Source: Telmatactis stephensoni (Eukaryota > Cnidaria > Anthozoa > Actiniaria > Isophelliidae). From it: a DNA stretch of 64,000 bases. Below, piece after piece: positions 11,565 to 22,609 of the stretch. The position numbers and the translations under genes were made by a program. Position 1 is the stretch's first letter. Every line of letters starts with the position of its first letter. The DNA lies in the NCBI GenBank assembly GCA_029948255.1, contig JALIZF010001017.1, forward strand, positions 62,001 to 126,000, given 5' to 3'. Below the pieces are notes generated by a model. The model searched no databases, was not told the origin of the DNA, and saw only the letters and a list, made by a program, of their open reading frames with translations.

Positions 11565-14500
11565 CTAGACAAAGTCTTTAATTGCCCACGACAAAAACAC
11601 GGCGTCATCATCACCGTCCTTGTTCTGAAGAGGAAACTCACGAACATATTTCGCATTTTTACTAGATATTTCACCATAGATGCCATATTCTATAGAACAT
11701 TGGGGCAACGCCTCACTAGGATTTTCAAATTCAATTCTTGTATTACATTTAGCAACGTTAAGTGAAGTTGAAGTAGATTTACTATTGGATGTAGTTTTGA
11801 CTTTCTTAGCAGGAGGGCACGCCCTCTTTTGTGGTCCATTTTTACAATTAGAACGTCCATTTTCAACTACCATTTTCCACTCGTACCAAAGCTTTAGTCT
11901 CATATTTGAATCGTTAAGCTCTTTAGACGTTTTTCTAGTCAAGTTTAGCTGAATTTTTGTGTATCGTTCGACAGCAATTGGTTGCAAAACAGGAAGAAAG
12001 AAGCACTCCCAATGGAACGAATTCCTGTTTTTTCCAGTGTGTCGAGTGTCAATCATTATATCTTTATATAAAGTTGATGTAAAGTAGCCAATAAAGCCAT
12101 GGAGGTGGGCGTCTGTCTCGGACTTAGTGTCTGTGTGTCCCACACAATCTCCATGTTCAATTTTATCTTCAATAAATTCTTGTTTTGCAATGTTACAATC
12201 TGTTTGTCTGTTTTCATTTAAGTTAATTGTACTTCCACAACTACTGGATTGCCTAGATATGGTTGCTAAGTTACTTTCATCACCAAGGTAACTTGCACTT
12301 GCAATTGCTAAGTTATTGTTATCACCATGGCAACACACACCTACTGTTGCCAAGCTACTCTCATCACTATGGCAACCAATGGTTACCAAGTCACTCCTAT
12401 CACCATGTAAGCTCATTTCTGTGGCTGCTAAGATACTATCATAAGAAGGCTCAGACTTGTTATATTTGATCTTGCAACTGCTCTCTTCAAAGTTCTTCCC
12501 ATCTTCCAGAGAGTAAGCAGTAACCCAAAGTTTTGGATTTAGTGAAAAATCAACTTTGCAACTATATTCTTTTTCCACTTTCTTACAATCTCCTAACCAA
12601 GTAGGTTTAGTGTTGGATAAAAAAGTACAATCTTGTGGAAGTCCCATTGTGTAGCCAGCATTTAAGCACTTGTTATTATTATATAAGTAGTTATAAGTAC
12701 TGGGACAGAACACTGGCACCATGTAGTTTGTCCAGTTTTCTGGAATCATTACCCCACTTTCTGGTCTTGCAAAAAGTTTGTACAAAGCTGCTGTTAGTTC
12801 AGGTAAAAATTCATCATCTCCAAAACAACCCAGCAGTTCTGGATAACAAAAACATCTTGCTTTAAAGCAATGTATACTTCACATCCAACATAGATTTCTT
12901 TGTAAAAATTATATTTCCATCTTTAAAACAATCTCAAGGAAACTTTGAAATTTTAAACTTATTGATATGACAACTTATATACAGTAATAGTATCTGCATG
13001 TGAACATTAGACCAGCCTTACCTGATACAATCAGATCAAATGTTCCACAGTGTTTCTGTAGTTCCAATGGTAGGCCACTTTTACTCAGTTCAGGATGAAA
13101 GGTAGAAGCTTCATATAAGACAACAATCTGAAAATTGTAACAATAAATCAAACTTAACAAGCAAGTTAATTCCTGAAAGGTACTAGGGACTGAAATTGTT
13201 GTTCCGATAGTGTGAGTCTGCAGTAGCAGATGTCACTTTTGCTATAGTGTTTGTAATAATATTGATGATATACTCCAATAACTAGATTGACAAAGGTTTC
13301 AATTCAAGGCTATCAGGCCAAAAGAACAAGAAATATACAGAAGCTTGCCCAAAAGCCTCAACCCAAAACTTTTGTTCAAAGTCGCTGAAGTGCAATTTCA
13401 ATGTCAACTAATTTCAAAGTATGTATATTACTGATTGATGTCATATAGAGGGATAATAGCAAAGTATCTATGAGGTGAAAGTTGATTGTACCTGAAGTTA
13501 CACCAGGGGTTTCAATAATAGGCGGCTACCGGCAGTATAGTGCCACCGATTTTACCTCTTACCGCCGGTTATTTTGTGTCTTACAGACTCCCCTAGCACA
13601 ATGTGGTCTCACGGCCCCATTGGGGACACAGGCGCCTACTTCAATCACTCAGACGCTTATTCAAAAAGATAATGAAACCCCTGTACACAGATTAGATACC
13701 CAGTTTTCACTTTTATTACCATTATCATCAGCAGCAGCAGCGTCGTCATAATTATTATCTACCTTTTCATCAATTTCTTTCTTAAATGATTTCATTAAAA
13801 AATCCACAGCAATAGGGTTGGCCTCCATTACATGAACACACACAGGTATCCCATGCTGACTTGCTGAGTCTATACAATATTGAACCAGCCTCCCAAGGCC
13901 TGGGCCCAGCACAAAGCACTTCAATGGCAACTTATCATTGCTGGATCTTGAGGCTATGATATCTGATATGGCTCTGTATATGGCAGCCATGTACAGTAGA
14001 TCTATATGTATAGGGAAAAGGAGAATATATTTGTTAAACAACATAGCCATAACACAACAGGATAGGGCCATTCCATTTTATATCCACACCCCCCCCATAG
14101 AAGATATAATTCAACAATAGCCCCCAGAAATTCGTTTTTTACCCCCTCAGAAAAAAAGATCAAAGTGCTGACACAACTACCCCCTCAGAAATTTTTACAC
14201 TTTTGTCTGCCCCCCTCAGAAAAATATCCAAAATTCCAAAAAAATACGAAAAGATCAAAGGCGCCGACGCAACAACCCCCCTAGAAACGACCTTTTAGAA
14301 CCCCCCAGAAAAAGTCTTCTATGGGGGGGGGGTGTGGATATAAAATGGAATGGCCCATATACATGTAAACACACTAAAGTCAAACGTCTCACATATGCTC
14401 AGCCACCGAACTTTGGACTTAACAATGATAGGTGCATAAAGCTTAACATTAAACATAAAGCACGTAACGGAGACCCACTCAAGACCTCATTGCTCTCACT

Positions 14501-14714
14501 AAAATTAAGCTTAAGTAGTTATAATTTCCCGCGAAAATGAGTTTTTGTACTCACACTTTCCCGTGTCTCGCTCCAGCATAAAATACTCCTCCAGCTTAAT
14601 GAATGGCTCAAGCGGTGAAATCTTCCTACATGGCAAAAGCTCTCCAAAGCAATCTCTCTCAGTTTTGGAGTCTTTTTCGCAAAGCTTTCTTGCAGCGTCC
14701 ATAACATCCGCCAT
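11565..14714 (-). CDS. Compact PRMT5-type protein arginine methyltransferase lacking the TIM barrel
   Basis: Four exons on the minus strand: 14555-14714, 13700-14001, 13022-13127 and 11565-12838. They join in frame to about 613 residues. PRMT5 features, in order: a PLEPF...AAIYRAI linker helix, the SAM-binding loop VLGPGLGRLV, the acidic strand VMEANPIAV, the double-E loop SELLGCFGDDE with Glu190 and Glu199 spaced as in PRMT5, IPENWTNYMVP, HGFIGYFTSTLYKDI and the barrel motif LWYEW. Known PRMT5 has a roughly 290-residue TIM barrel before the methyltransferase domain. Here only about 65 residues precede it. A low-complexity insertion (about residues 319-440) splits the C-terminal barrel. The start MADVMD has AAAATGGCGG context. 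It is probably a nuclear or cytosolic Arg methyltransferase or a divergent paralogue; activity is unproven. Confidence 0.82.
12260..12440 (-). repeat. In-frame tandem repeat inside the PRMT5-like coding exon
   Basis: About four units of 13-14 codons: HGDRSDLVTIGC, HSDESSLATVGVCC, HGDNNNLAIASASY and LGDESNLATIS. At DNA level the units share CACCATGG(C/T)AAC and GTTGCCAAG(C/T)TACT words at about 42-bp spacing. They stay open in the coding frame, which suggests expansion within the expressed insertion rather than decay. Confidence 0.75.
13500..13690. mobile_element. MITE abutting a splice donor of the PRMT5-like gene
   Basis: Terminal inverted repeats CAGGGGTTTCAATA (about 13503) and AATGAAACCCCTG (about 13671) enclose about 190 bp with GCGGCTACCGG and TACCGCCGGTTA internal arms. 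The right end lies about 10 bp from the donor after exon 2 (exon edge at 13700). Confidence 0.7.
14063..14357. mobile_element. MITE with GGGCCATTCCATTTTATATC ends
   Basis: GGGCCATTCCATTTTATATC at 14064 has an exact reverse complement ending at 14356. The arms continue through CCACACCCCCCCCATAGAAG. The inside repeats CCCCCTCAGAAA several times. The element fills most of intron 1 of the PRMT5-like gene. Confidence 0.85.
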
Positions 14715-14811
14715 TTTGAATATTACCCACAAGTCAACGCGCACCGTGGGCTGTAATGGAGCATGCGTGGTAGCGAGTCTTTCTCTTCGACCCGAATAAC
14801 ATCTCGACAAG
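14715..14811. promoter_or_regulatory. Bidirectional promoter between PRMT5-like gene and RPL24
   Basis: Only 97 bp separate the two start codons, which face away from each other. The PRMT5-like ATG sits in AAAATGGCGG, a YY1-like start context. A GCATGCG word (NRF1 half-site-like) lies at 14761. The pyrimidine run CTTTCTCTTC at 14779-14788 suits the 5' terminal oligopyrimidine start of RPL24, giving a leader of about 33 nt. No TATA box is seen, as is usual for ribosomal protein genes. Confidence 0.75.
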
Positions 14812-17326
14812 ATGAAGTAAGTTTGCTTCCAATCCGTCTCAATCCTTTGCAAAATAAAATACCATCGAGGCGAAACACTCAATTTAAATATAAAACAATA
14901 TATATTCCTTACATTAGCGTTGTTATTTTTTAAATTCCATTGGATTTCGAAAGATAAATTGCTTTTGTGTTGAATCGTTCGAAATTACTAAAGACTCAAA
15001 ATATGGTGTCTTCGCCTGCTATTTTCAGAATATTAAAATTATTCGCAATCAATTGTTATATTTCTTTGCTGCATGGGATTGCAAAACTAGTATTTTTGGG
15101 TGATCCTTAAACATTTATTTGAAATCTAGTCGCGTATAGTTTAATTTACTGTAGACATTTGCTCATAACATACTAATGTACACTTTGTATCAGGCTCGAG
15201 CTGTGCAACTACAGCGGGTACAAAATCTACCCAGGCCACGGGAAGCGTTATGTACGACTTGATGGAAAGGTATTTATTCTGTTCTAAACACACTTGAACC
15301 TTGCTCCTTACAACCAATATATAATATTGTAAAGGCCCCCATTGTACAAAATGAGTGTTATTGATGAGAATAAACAGATTTTGTATGAAGGGGAACTTTT
15401 GCACTCTTGTATAGTCATGTTAATTGTTATTTTGCATTAGACTTATAGTGATTTTTATCACCAGGTTTTCAACTTTCTGAACAAGAGATCCTGCAATGCA
15501 CTCCTTATGCGCCGTAACCCACGTAAGGTCCCATGGACAGTACTCTATCGACGTAAACACAAGAAGGGTACACAAGAGGAGATATCTAAAAAGAGAACTC
15601 GCCGTAATGTCAAGTTCCAAAGATCTGTCCAGGGTACGACCATGGAGAATATCTTAGCCAAGAGAAACCAGAAGCCTGAGATGAGAAAAGCTCAACGAGA
15701 ACAAGCTATTAGGTATGATGAAGTTGATTTACAGTGCAAAACCCAAGAATGACCATCTTTGATACTCTCATTTGGGCTATCATCTAATGGGGATTGTCCA
15801 TCATCCAGAGGATTGTCTCACCTCTGATCTATAAAATGATTGGATGACGGTGAAATACACAGCGTCGGCACCTTAAAAGTGGTCAGTTTTGGGCTTGCTC
15901 TTTGCTGCTGAAATGTGTTTTCCTAAGCGCAAGCTTGTGAGTTAAACCTCCCATAAGCATACACCCTTGGGACCAGCAATTGGTGTCTGGTTGCAGTAGG
16001 TGTCTGCTTATTGGAGATGTAAAAAAATATAGTTTGTTAGGAGAAGGGAACGAGGGTTGCTGTCTGCTTATGGGAGATGTCCGTTAGTGGAAGACAGCTA
16101 GTTGCACATTATTAGTCATTTGGAGATGCACTGCTTGACTTAAGGCCCGGAAATACGAGCAACAAAATCGTGCAACTTGTTGCGCAACATTGTCACATTG
16201 CAAGTTGCAGAGCAAATGTTGCTCATATTACCACCCCGCGCGCAACAAATTTTCTTTGTTGCAAAAAGTAGACAGTGCTTCTACTTCATGCAACAAAGAA
16301 AATTTGTTGCGAGTGGGGTGGTAATATGAGCAACATTTGCTCTGCAACTTAGAAAGCAACATTGAGTGACAAGTTGCACGATTTTACCGGGCCTTTAGTG
16401 GCATTTATAGCCACAATGTAAACTTGAACATTAAAATTTTATTGCTTAAATCTGTGCACTATTGGTAATATTTGTTACATTATACGTTGGCCAGGTTTTC
16501 AATGATGATCTTTTCTACCTACATTGTTTGAGGTCAACTCAGTGATGACTAATACAATCTGAGAAAATCTTGAGCCAATAATTGGCTATAATAATAATTA
16601 TTAGCCAGCATCCCCAAGGGTTTAGATTAGGGGAAAGGTCTACTTCTATAATGTACCCTGTATAAGATGCCATTCATATTATAATTTTAGTTAATACTAC
16701 TGTTATTCTTCTGGCATTTAGAGCAGCAAAGGAGAAGCAAAGAGCCAAGGAACAACAGAAAAAGACAGTCAAGGTTAGTATGATTGGAGACAAGTTTTTG
16801 TTAAAAAGTGATGAACTTTAATGATATAATCACACTATTCCCAATTACCTGGAAACATCCTTTTTTCCTCCCTTTTCATTGACCACTCTGAAACAGCAAT
16901 TTCTTAAACAAGTGTGGAAGAGCTCTGGCCTATCTGTAACAAAAAGATGCTTTCAAATTTTTCCAGTTTAATGTGGACACAGTGTATGATCAGATATTAC
17001 AGTAGAACTCCTCTATCTTGAACTACCAAGCTTAACTTAGACCTACTCAAGATCATGGGGGTTGATAATAGAAAAGGAGCTCCAAGGGTTTTTGTTCAAG
17101 ATAACCGAGCTAGATATGGCATGATTGTACTGTGATTTGCTTTTACTTTGTATTCAAAGACCCCCAAGCAATTTTAACTGTTTGCATGGACTATAGTAGT
17201 GTGTAGATTCTAATGTTAGTTTTTCTTATAAACTAGTCACAGCAACAAACTGCTCTTCGACAAAAACAACAGAAAGCTGTCAAACAAGTGGCATCCCAAA
17301 AGGCTCGCGTTGGAGGCAAACGATAA
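14812..17326 (+). CDS. RPL24: 60S ribosomal protein L24 (eL24)
   Basis: Five exons: 14812-14816 (ATGAA only), 15194-15269, 15465-15712, 16722-16773 and 17237-17326. They encode 156 residues, against 157 in human. The product is a structural protein of the large cytosolic ribosomal subunit, forming an intersubunit bridge. The N-terminus [20 protein letters not shown] is nearly invariant in the family. [20 protein letters not shown], the [10 protein letters not shown] core and the basic C-terminal helix follow. The first exon ending after five coding bases is common in ribosomal protein genes. The stop is TAA, with AATAAA 23 bp downstream. Expression is probably under TOP-type translational control. 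Intron 3 carries a box C/D snoRNA candidate. Confidence 0.97.
15943..16098. mobile_element. MITE with AACCTCCCATAAG end, in RPL24 intron
   Basis: GTTAAACCTCCCATAAGCAT at 15941 pairs with repeated TTATGGGAGATGTCC-type words near 16065-16085. The related copy at 52830-52985 shows clearer TTGAACCTCCCATAA ends. Confidence 0.55.
16141..16398. mobile_element. Palindromic MITE, GCAACA family, best-preserved copy
   Basis: Ends read AAGGCCCGGAAATACGAG and GATTTTACCGGGCCTTTA. The long arms carry GCAGAGCAAATGTTGCTCAT with its partner ATGAGCAACATTTGCTCTGC, and CCCCGCGCGCAACAAATTTT with its partner. The centre AAGTAGACAGTGCTTCTACTT is the loop of one near-perfect hairpin. It is in intron 3 of RPL24, about 100 bp upstream of the snoRNA candidate. 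Confidence 0.85.
16495..16568 (+). ncRNA. Candidate box C/D snoRNA in RPL24 intron
   Basis: Elements in order: 5' stem GTTTTC (16495-16500), box C ATGATGA (16502-16508), a D'-like TTGA (16528-16531), box C' GTGATGA (16542-16548), box D CTGA (16559-16562) and 3' stem GAAAAT (16563-16568). The stem pairs with five Watson-Crick pairs plus one G-U. The length is 74 nt. It lies about 150 bp before the 3' splice site of a ribosomal protein intron, a typical host setting. A guide stretch before D' contains CTACCTACATTG. The target was not determined. Confidence 0.55.
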
Positions 17327-17348
17327 TTCTGCTGTACAGCTTTAACTC

Positions 17349-17354
17349 AATAAA
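17349..17354 (+). terminator. RPL24 polyadenylation signal
   Basis: AATAAA lies 23 bp after the RPL24 stop codon and is followed by T-rich sequence. The short 3' UTR is typical for ribosomal protein mRNAs. Confidence 0.85.
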
Positions 17355-18215
17355 TTTGCTTCTCAATTACTGATTGTTTTGCTTCATTTCTGTGTTAGCC
17401 TGCAAGTAGGGTCAGGGGAGGGGATCTGGGTGTGGTTGCTTGAAGATGGGTGAGTGCTAACCTTCAGACTCAACCTAGGGATAGTGCTAACGCCCCCCCC
17501 CCCCCCCCCCCCCCTTCAACAACTTCAACAAACTAAATAAGATGAACACTTTCAAATTTTCTGAAAATGTATATATCTTTATTTTCATCTTACTTTCCAA
17601 TATTTGGATGCTAAATGTCCATTATTTATAATATACAAAACTACAAGATTTTTCTTCTAAATACAATGAATTTGTACAACATACAAAACATCGAAAACCT
17701 TGTAGATTAAACAGCAATCTCCATCTTGGACACAAACGATTTCCCTGATTACCTTGCATTTTGTTACACGTTTCAATAATTCATTAATCTTGATTTGATG
17801 CTTTGAAAATAAGCATTTTCTTGAGTGTTCAAAATGAAGGGGGGGGGGGGGGGCAGGGGGTTAATGCAACCATGAGAGAGGTGAGTCTTATTTATTTTGG
17901 ATGGGGAAGATATACCTTTTGGGCTGGGTCGAAATCAAAAATTGGTACTTACAGAAATTGGTACCTTGGGAGAGATTTCAAACAATCAGGCTGAACTGTT
18001 GGAAATTTTCTTAAGGGCACCATTATTTGAAGAAATCTTGAGTGTGTTTATTGTAACCTTTTAGGGGTAAAAAATCAAGCCACATCGATTTTTGGTATTT
18101 AGGGGTAGCAATGCCCATTTTTGGCATCTTTTAGGGTAAGAATTTAAATTTCTGACAATCATCCCCATCTAAAATATATGAGAGTCCCACCACCCCTGGA
18201 GTTTTCAATCAACAG
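17355..18215. other. Space between convergent RPL24 and CEP97 genes
   Basis: It contains a poly-C run of about 22 bases near 17492, a poly-G run near 17840 and a fragment of the ACTCC/TTTTAGGGGT repeat group near 18050-18200. TTTATT at 17578-17583 reads AATAAA on the minus strand and could be the CEP97 polyadenylation signal. No coding exon is seen. Confidence 0.55.
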
Positions 18216-21200
18216 CTACAAATCGTCACTATGTTCATCTAAACTATCATCCATAAAGTCTTCCATTGACAATGATGCTTCAACGTCCTCAAATGCAGGA
18301 AGAGTGAATGATGTTTGTCGTGTAGATGGCTGTGAGTTCTCTTCAACTTTGGCATGATCTTCTAATGCATTCTCTTTATCAATTTTAGTTTCAAACTCTG
18401 GAGTTCCTTGCTCTTTCTCTTGGCTTTCACTACTTTTGTCCATATCCCCTCCAACAGGTTCTTCTCCACTTAAAGCCACTTCTGGTTTACAATCATCCCG
18501 AGTCTCGGGTTCATCCCGCGGGATGAGAGAACTAGACCCAAAGGTGTCAGAAGTGGGATAGTTAGATTCTTGTTCGTTCGTTTGGTTCTTCGTTAAGTTC
18601 TCAGTCGAATCTGCGCTCTTTTCCTCGCTGTTTTGACCATCAAAGTAGTCTGTATCTGACAGCTGTCGAACCGTCAAACTTGCGATTTCTGTCCTCAGTT
18701 CGCGTAAGAGCGAAGCAGATCTCTGGCTGAGCCGAGTGTCAAAGTTTAGTGACGAACTCAGTTGCTGCGCGTCCAACGAGGGCGACGAATGCAGCGCCCG
18801 TAATCGAGGCATGATTTCAGTGGATGTAGTACTCCTAAGAAGTAACTTTTTCTTTTTACGGCCGGAACTGCTGCCAGTTTTAGAAGGTGAAAAAGACGAA
18901 TCAGATAATGATGTATCGCTACTCGAGGAGACATCTGCTTGGATGGAAGGCGAAGTTGTCTCGCTGAAGTCGTTATCCCCTTCTTTTTGTTTAGAAATGG
19001 AATCTCTTTTCTCACCCTGATCGTCTGGAGTTACGGCCACCTCCCGTCCAAGGGTCACGAAATCGTCTTTGGTAACGTCATCAGCGTTACTACTACCAAT
19101 AATGTCGGGTGTTACGTCACCATCAGCCTGTACCTCGGATACATCTTTATGTTCTTCTGTAGTGTCAATACAGTTGTCTGGAAGACTATCATTTGACGGA
19201 GCAATTTCAACTTTTTTAACTGTACTTGCAAGTTCTTCGTTGCCTTCCGATTCATAACTACTAGAGGGCTCCAGTTCGTCTTCATTTTTAGGCAAACCTT
19301 CCTTAGCAGGGGTAGGGTCAGGTTCTTTTGGCTTCTCAGACTCTGCTTTATTATTTTCTGGACCCGTATCTTGTTCGTCAAGAGAAGGCGAATTTTCGAA
19401 ACATTCCTCTTTCTCTGCGTCAACTTTTTGCTGTGTGTCTTCTGATAGTGGTTTGCTTTTAACAAAATCCTTTGAATACGCATCGAAGTTTTCAGTAAAA
19501 TCGTCTTCATTGTTTTCTAAATCACAAACCACTTTAGCCTCTTTGTTGTTCGTCTTGGGTCCAAACGTCGAAGTTTCAACATCAAAAGTTGTGTTGCAAA
19601 CGTCTTGATCATTATCCTCATATTGTCCGATGTCTAACGGCTCAATTTCTACATCGACGTCATTTAAAACAGATTCCAAGTCTTCCCGCTTTTTGAGATG
19701 TTCCTTTGTTGATTCGTCGAGTTTTAGTTCTGGTAGAATGCAAACGGAAGGACGAATGACGCGTATGGCTGGGATAGATCGTTGAGAGAGGTCGTCTTTG
19801 CTAGAATCTGTTTGTTCCTCGGCAGAGCTTTTCTCATCGCGATTTGACTTTTCTGTAGTAGAGAGAGTAGAAAGGAAGTTTTGGGGTTCAGTCTGTAGAT
19901 TACGGTGCGTCTCACATAACTTTTGACGAGCGGGTTCCGAGTTTATTCGGAGAGTTCCGAAACTTGTTCGGAATTTCCGGAATGCAAGTCGTACTTCGAA
20001 AGTTCACAACGAACTTCGAACTTACTTCCCACGTAAATTTGGAAATACTTTAGAATCCGGGTTTGCACTGAGAATGAATTTCATCACAAAACAGAGCAGT
20101 ACTTTGACTAAAGTAGTTTGCAATTCAAGGGCGGATCCAGGATTATCTTCAGGAGGGGGTGCACCGTCTTCAGGAAGGGGTGCACCATCATATAAATTGG
20201 AAACTGCCAGGAGGATATTTTGGAAAAATATTTAGAAAACAGGACTCAATGTCGTCTCAGGAGGGCGTGCACACCCCCTGCACCCCTCCCTTAAATCCGC
20301 CCCTACAATTTGATCATCAGAACGGAGTCTTCCATGGTCAGCTTGAATCAAGAAACTCGATTCTAACGAATTTCCGAATTTGCGTGGTAAGCGAATTCAA
20401 CGTTCGCCAACGAAGTGCACTGTGGACTTCCGAAGTACGACTTGAACTTTGGAACTTCCGAACGAACTTCGGAACCCACTCGTCAAAAGTTAGGTGAAAC
20501 GCACCATAATCACTATGCGTACCTATTTTAAGCTCCTCCATGTCTTTCCTCAAAATGTCAACCTGGGTTAACAAGAAAAACATTAAAGGCATTTAGTTCA
20601 CTAATATTTCTTAAAACACTAAGACAATCATAAAATACCTGTTTCTGCAAATTTTGGCAAAGCATTGCAAGAGACTGGTAAGACGCCACGCTGGTAGATT
20701 TAGTGTGAGGATACGCCTTTCTGGCCTTGTAGCCCTTCCAGTACCGCTGGATTTTCAAGGCCGCACGATTCTGTTGGTTTTCTAGCCATGCCACGTATCT
20801 GGAATTTTGTTTTTCCAGCTCGCTCCACAAACATTTAATGGCATTAGCCATGATACGCTTGTCTTTGGACGCTCGCTCTTGGCATCTACTCAAGACGAAC
20901 AAACAGTATTTTTAGATTTTCAGACTTTCGAGGACTTAAGGCCCGGTTTAACGATGCAAGTTTTCTTTGATGCATGCAACAGAGTGGCAACGTGTGTCCA
21001 ACCCTCCAACATTTGCGCGCAAAAGTTACAGATTTAGGATCGACTTCTACCTCTTGCGCGCAGCAATGCAGGGATGGACTCACGGTGCAACTGTGTTGTG
21101 CGCAACATTGCAGGGGTGGACTCACGGTGCAACTGTGTTGTGCGCAACATTGCAGGGGTGGACTCACGGTGCAACTGTGTTGTGCGCAACATTGCAGGGA

Positions 21201-22535
21201 TGGACACACGGTACAACTGTGTTGTGCGCAACATTGCAGGGATGGACTCACGGTGCAACTGTGCTGCGCGCAATGTTGCAGAAAAGGGTACATCGTTTCC
21301 TGGTCCTTTACATAGCCTCACTCCCTTGTCTCCAAAGGTCAAAGTAAAGAGTGGCATAGAGCAGTTGATTTATGCGTTAACAAATAGATTCCATTTTTTG
21401 GTGCGTATGTACCCTAATAAATGCACGGATGACGTTAAACTGTCGTGACCAACCCTTGCGCCTCAAATATAAAGACTAAACTCGTATAGTGATGTACTTA
21501 CTGTACAACAAGGCTTGCTAGGTGGTTTACATGTGCCGTTAATCTACGAGCTCTTATCTCATTCCTTATTGTAATCACTTTGATGTTATAAGCTCTTGTT
21601 CTGTACCCACGCCTAAGAAACAAACGAACCAAAGTCAACTTGCGCCCGCGAGAAAACCCAGAAAATTGTCTCGAATTAGCAGCACCTAGTCTCCCTCGCA
21701 GCCGTGTTTAGCCTCGTCACGCAACGCTTCCGCGTGACGAGGCTAAACACGGCTGCGAGGAAGACTAATCAGCACCGTGTTTATTTAGTTTTGCTCTCCA
21801 TGACTTCATTCTGATTTATTTGTCCGTTGAGATTTAAGGTGGCCCGTACCTATTGATTTATTTACCGAGCATGAATTTCAATCGAGTCCTTTTACATCAA
21901 AAGCTTGTCCGATTTCTGAGAAATTTGCACCGATAATTATTTTTCTGCGATTTGGGTCAAACATTTCGAGATATCAGACGATCTTTAAAAATGGCTTTTT
22001 GAGAAAAATTGGTCATAAACCCAAAAATGTAAGATGACATTTTTTTCCTATTTCATTAATCCAGTATAAAGTCATAGAGGACTACATACAGTATTTATTG
22101 CGCCAATTTAGTCCTTAGAAGTTGCGATACAAATTTGCGCTGCCTGTTAATTTGTGATGTCGATCCGACAAACAAATCAACGGGCCACCTTAATTTATCC
22201 ACCCATCCATCTGTTCATTCATTTATCCATCCATTCACTTTTATTGCGCCGAGGAAATCTTACCAAACAGCTTGTATTAACGCGGCTGATTGATTCTTGT
22301 GTCGATATTCATAAAAATAGAGTTTCCTGCGTACCAAGAATCCTCGTACATGAGACTGAATGATGGTGGCTGCCAAGTGAATAAGGTTGAGGGCTTCTTC
22401 TTCGGTAAGTGGTGTGTCAGCGTCTTCTTGGTATTTTCCAGGAACAACTGTATGACAAGATATAACTGAGCAATCATCATCATCATCATCATCATCATCA
22501 TTATCATCACCATCATCATCATCATCATCATCATT

Positions 22536-22609
<74 letters not shown>

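Noticed and set aside
16807..16891. Second box C/D snoRNA in RPL24 intron 4 (GTGATGA ... CTGA)
   Set aside because: The boxes are about 80 nt apart, but no terminal stem pairs next to them and no C'/D' pair is convincing.
20967..21448. Several overlapping open frames of 107-135 codons with Cys/His/Gln repeats
   Set aside because: They come from the 42-bp minisatellite, whose length is a multiple of three. All frames repeat and no start, splice or family signal supports a gene.
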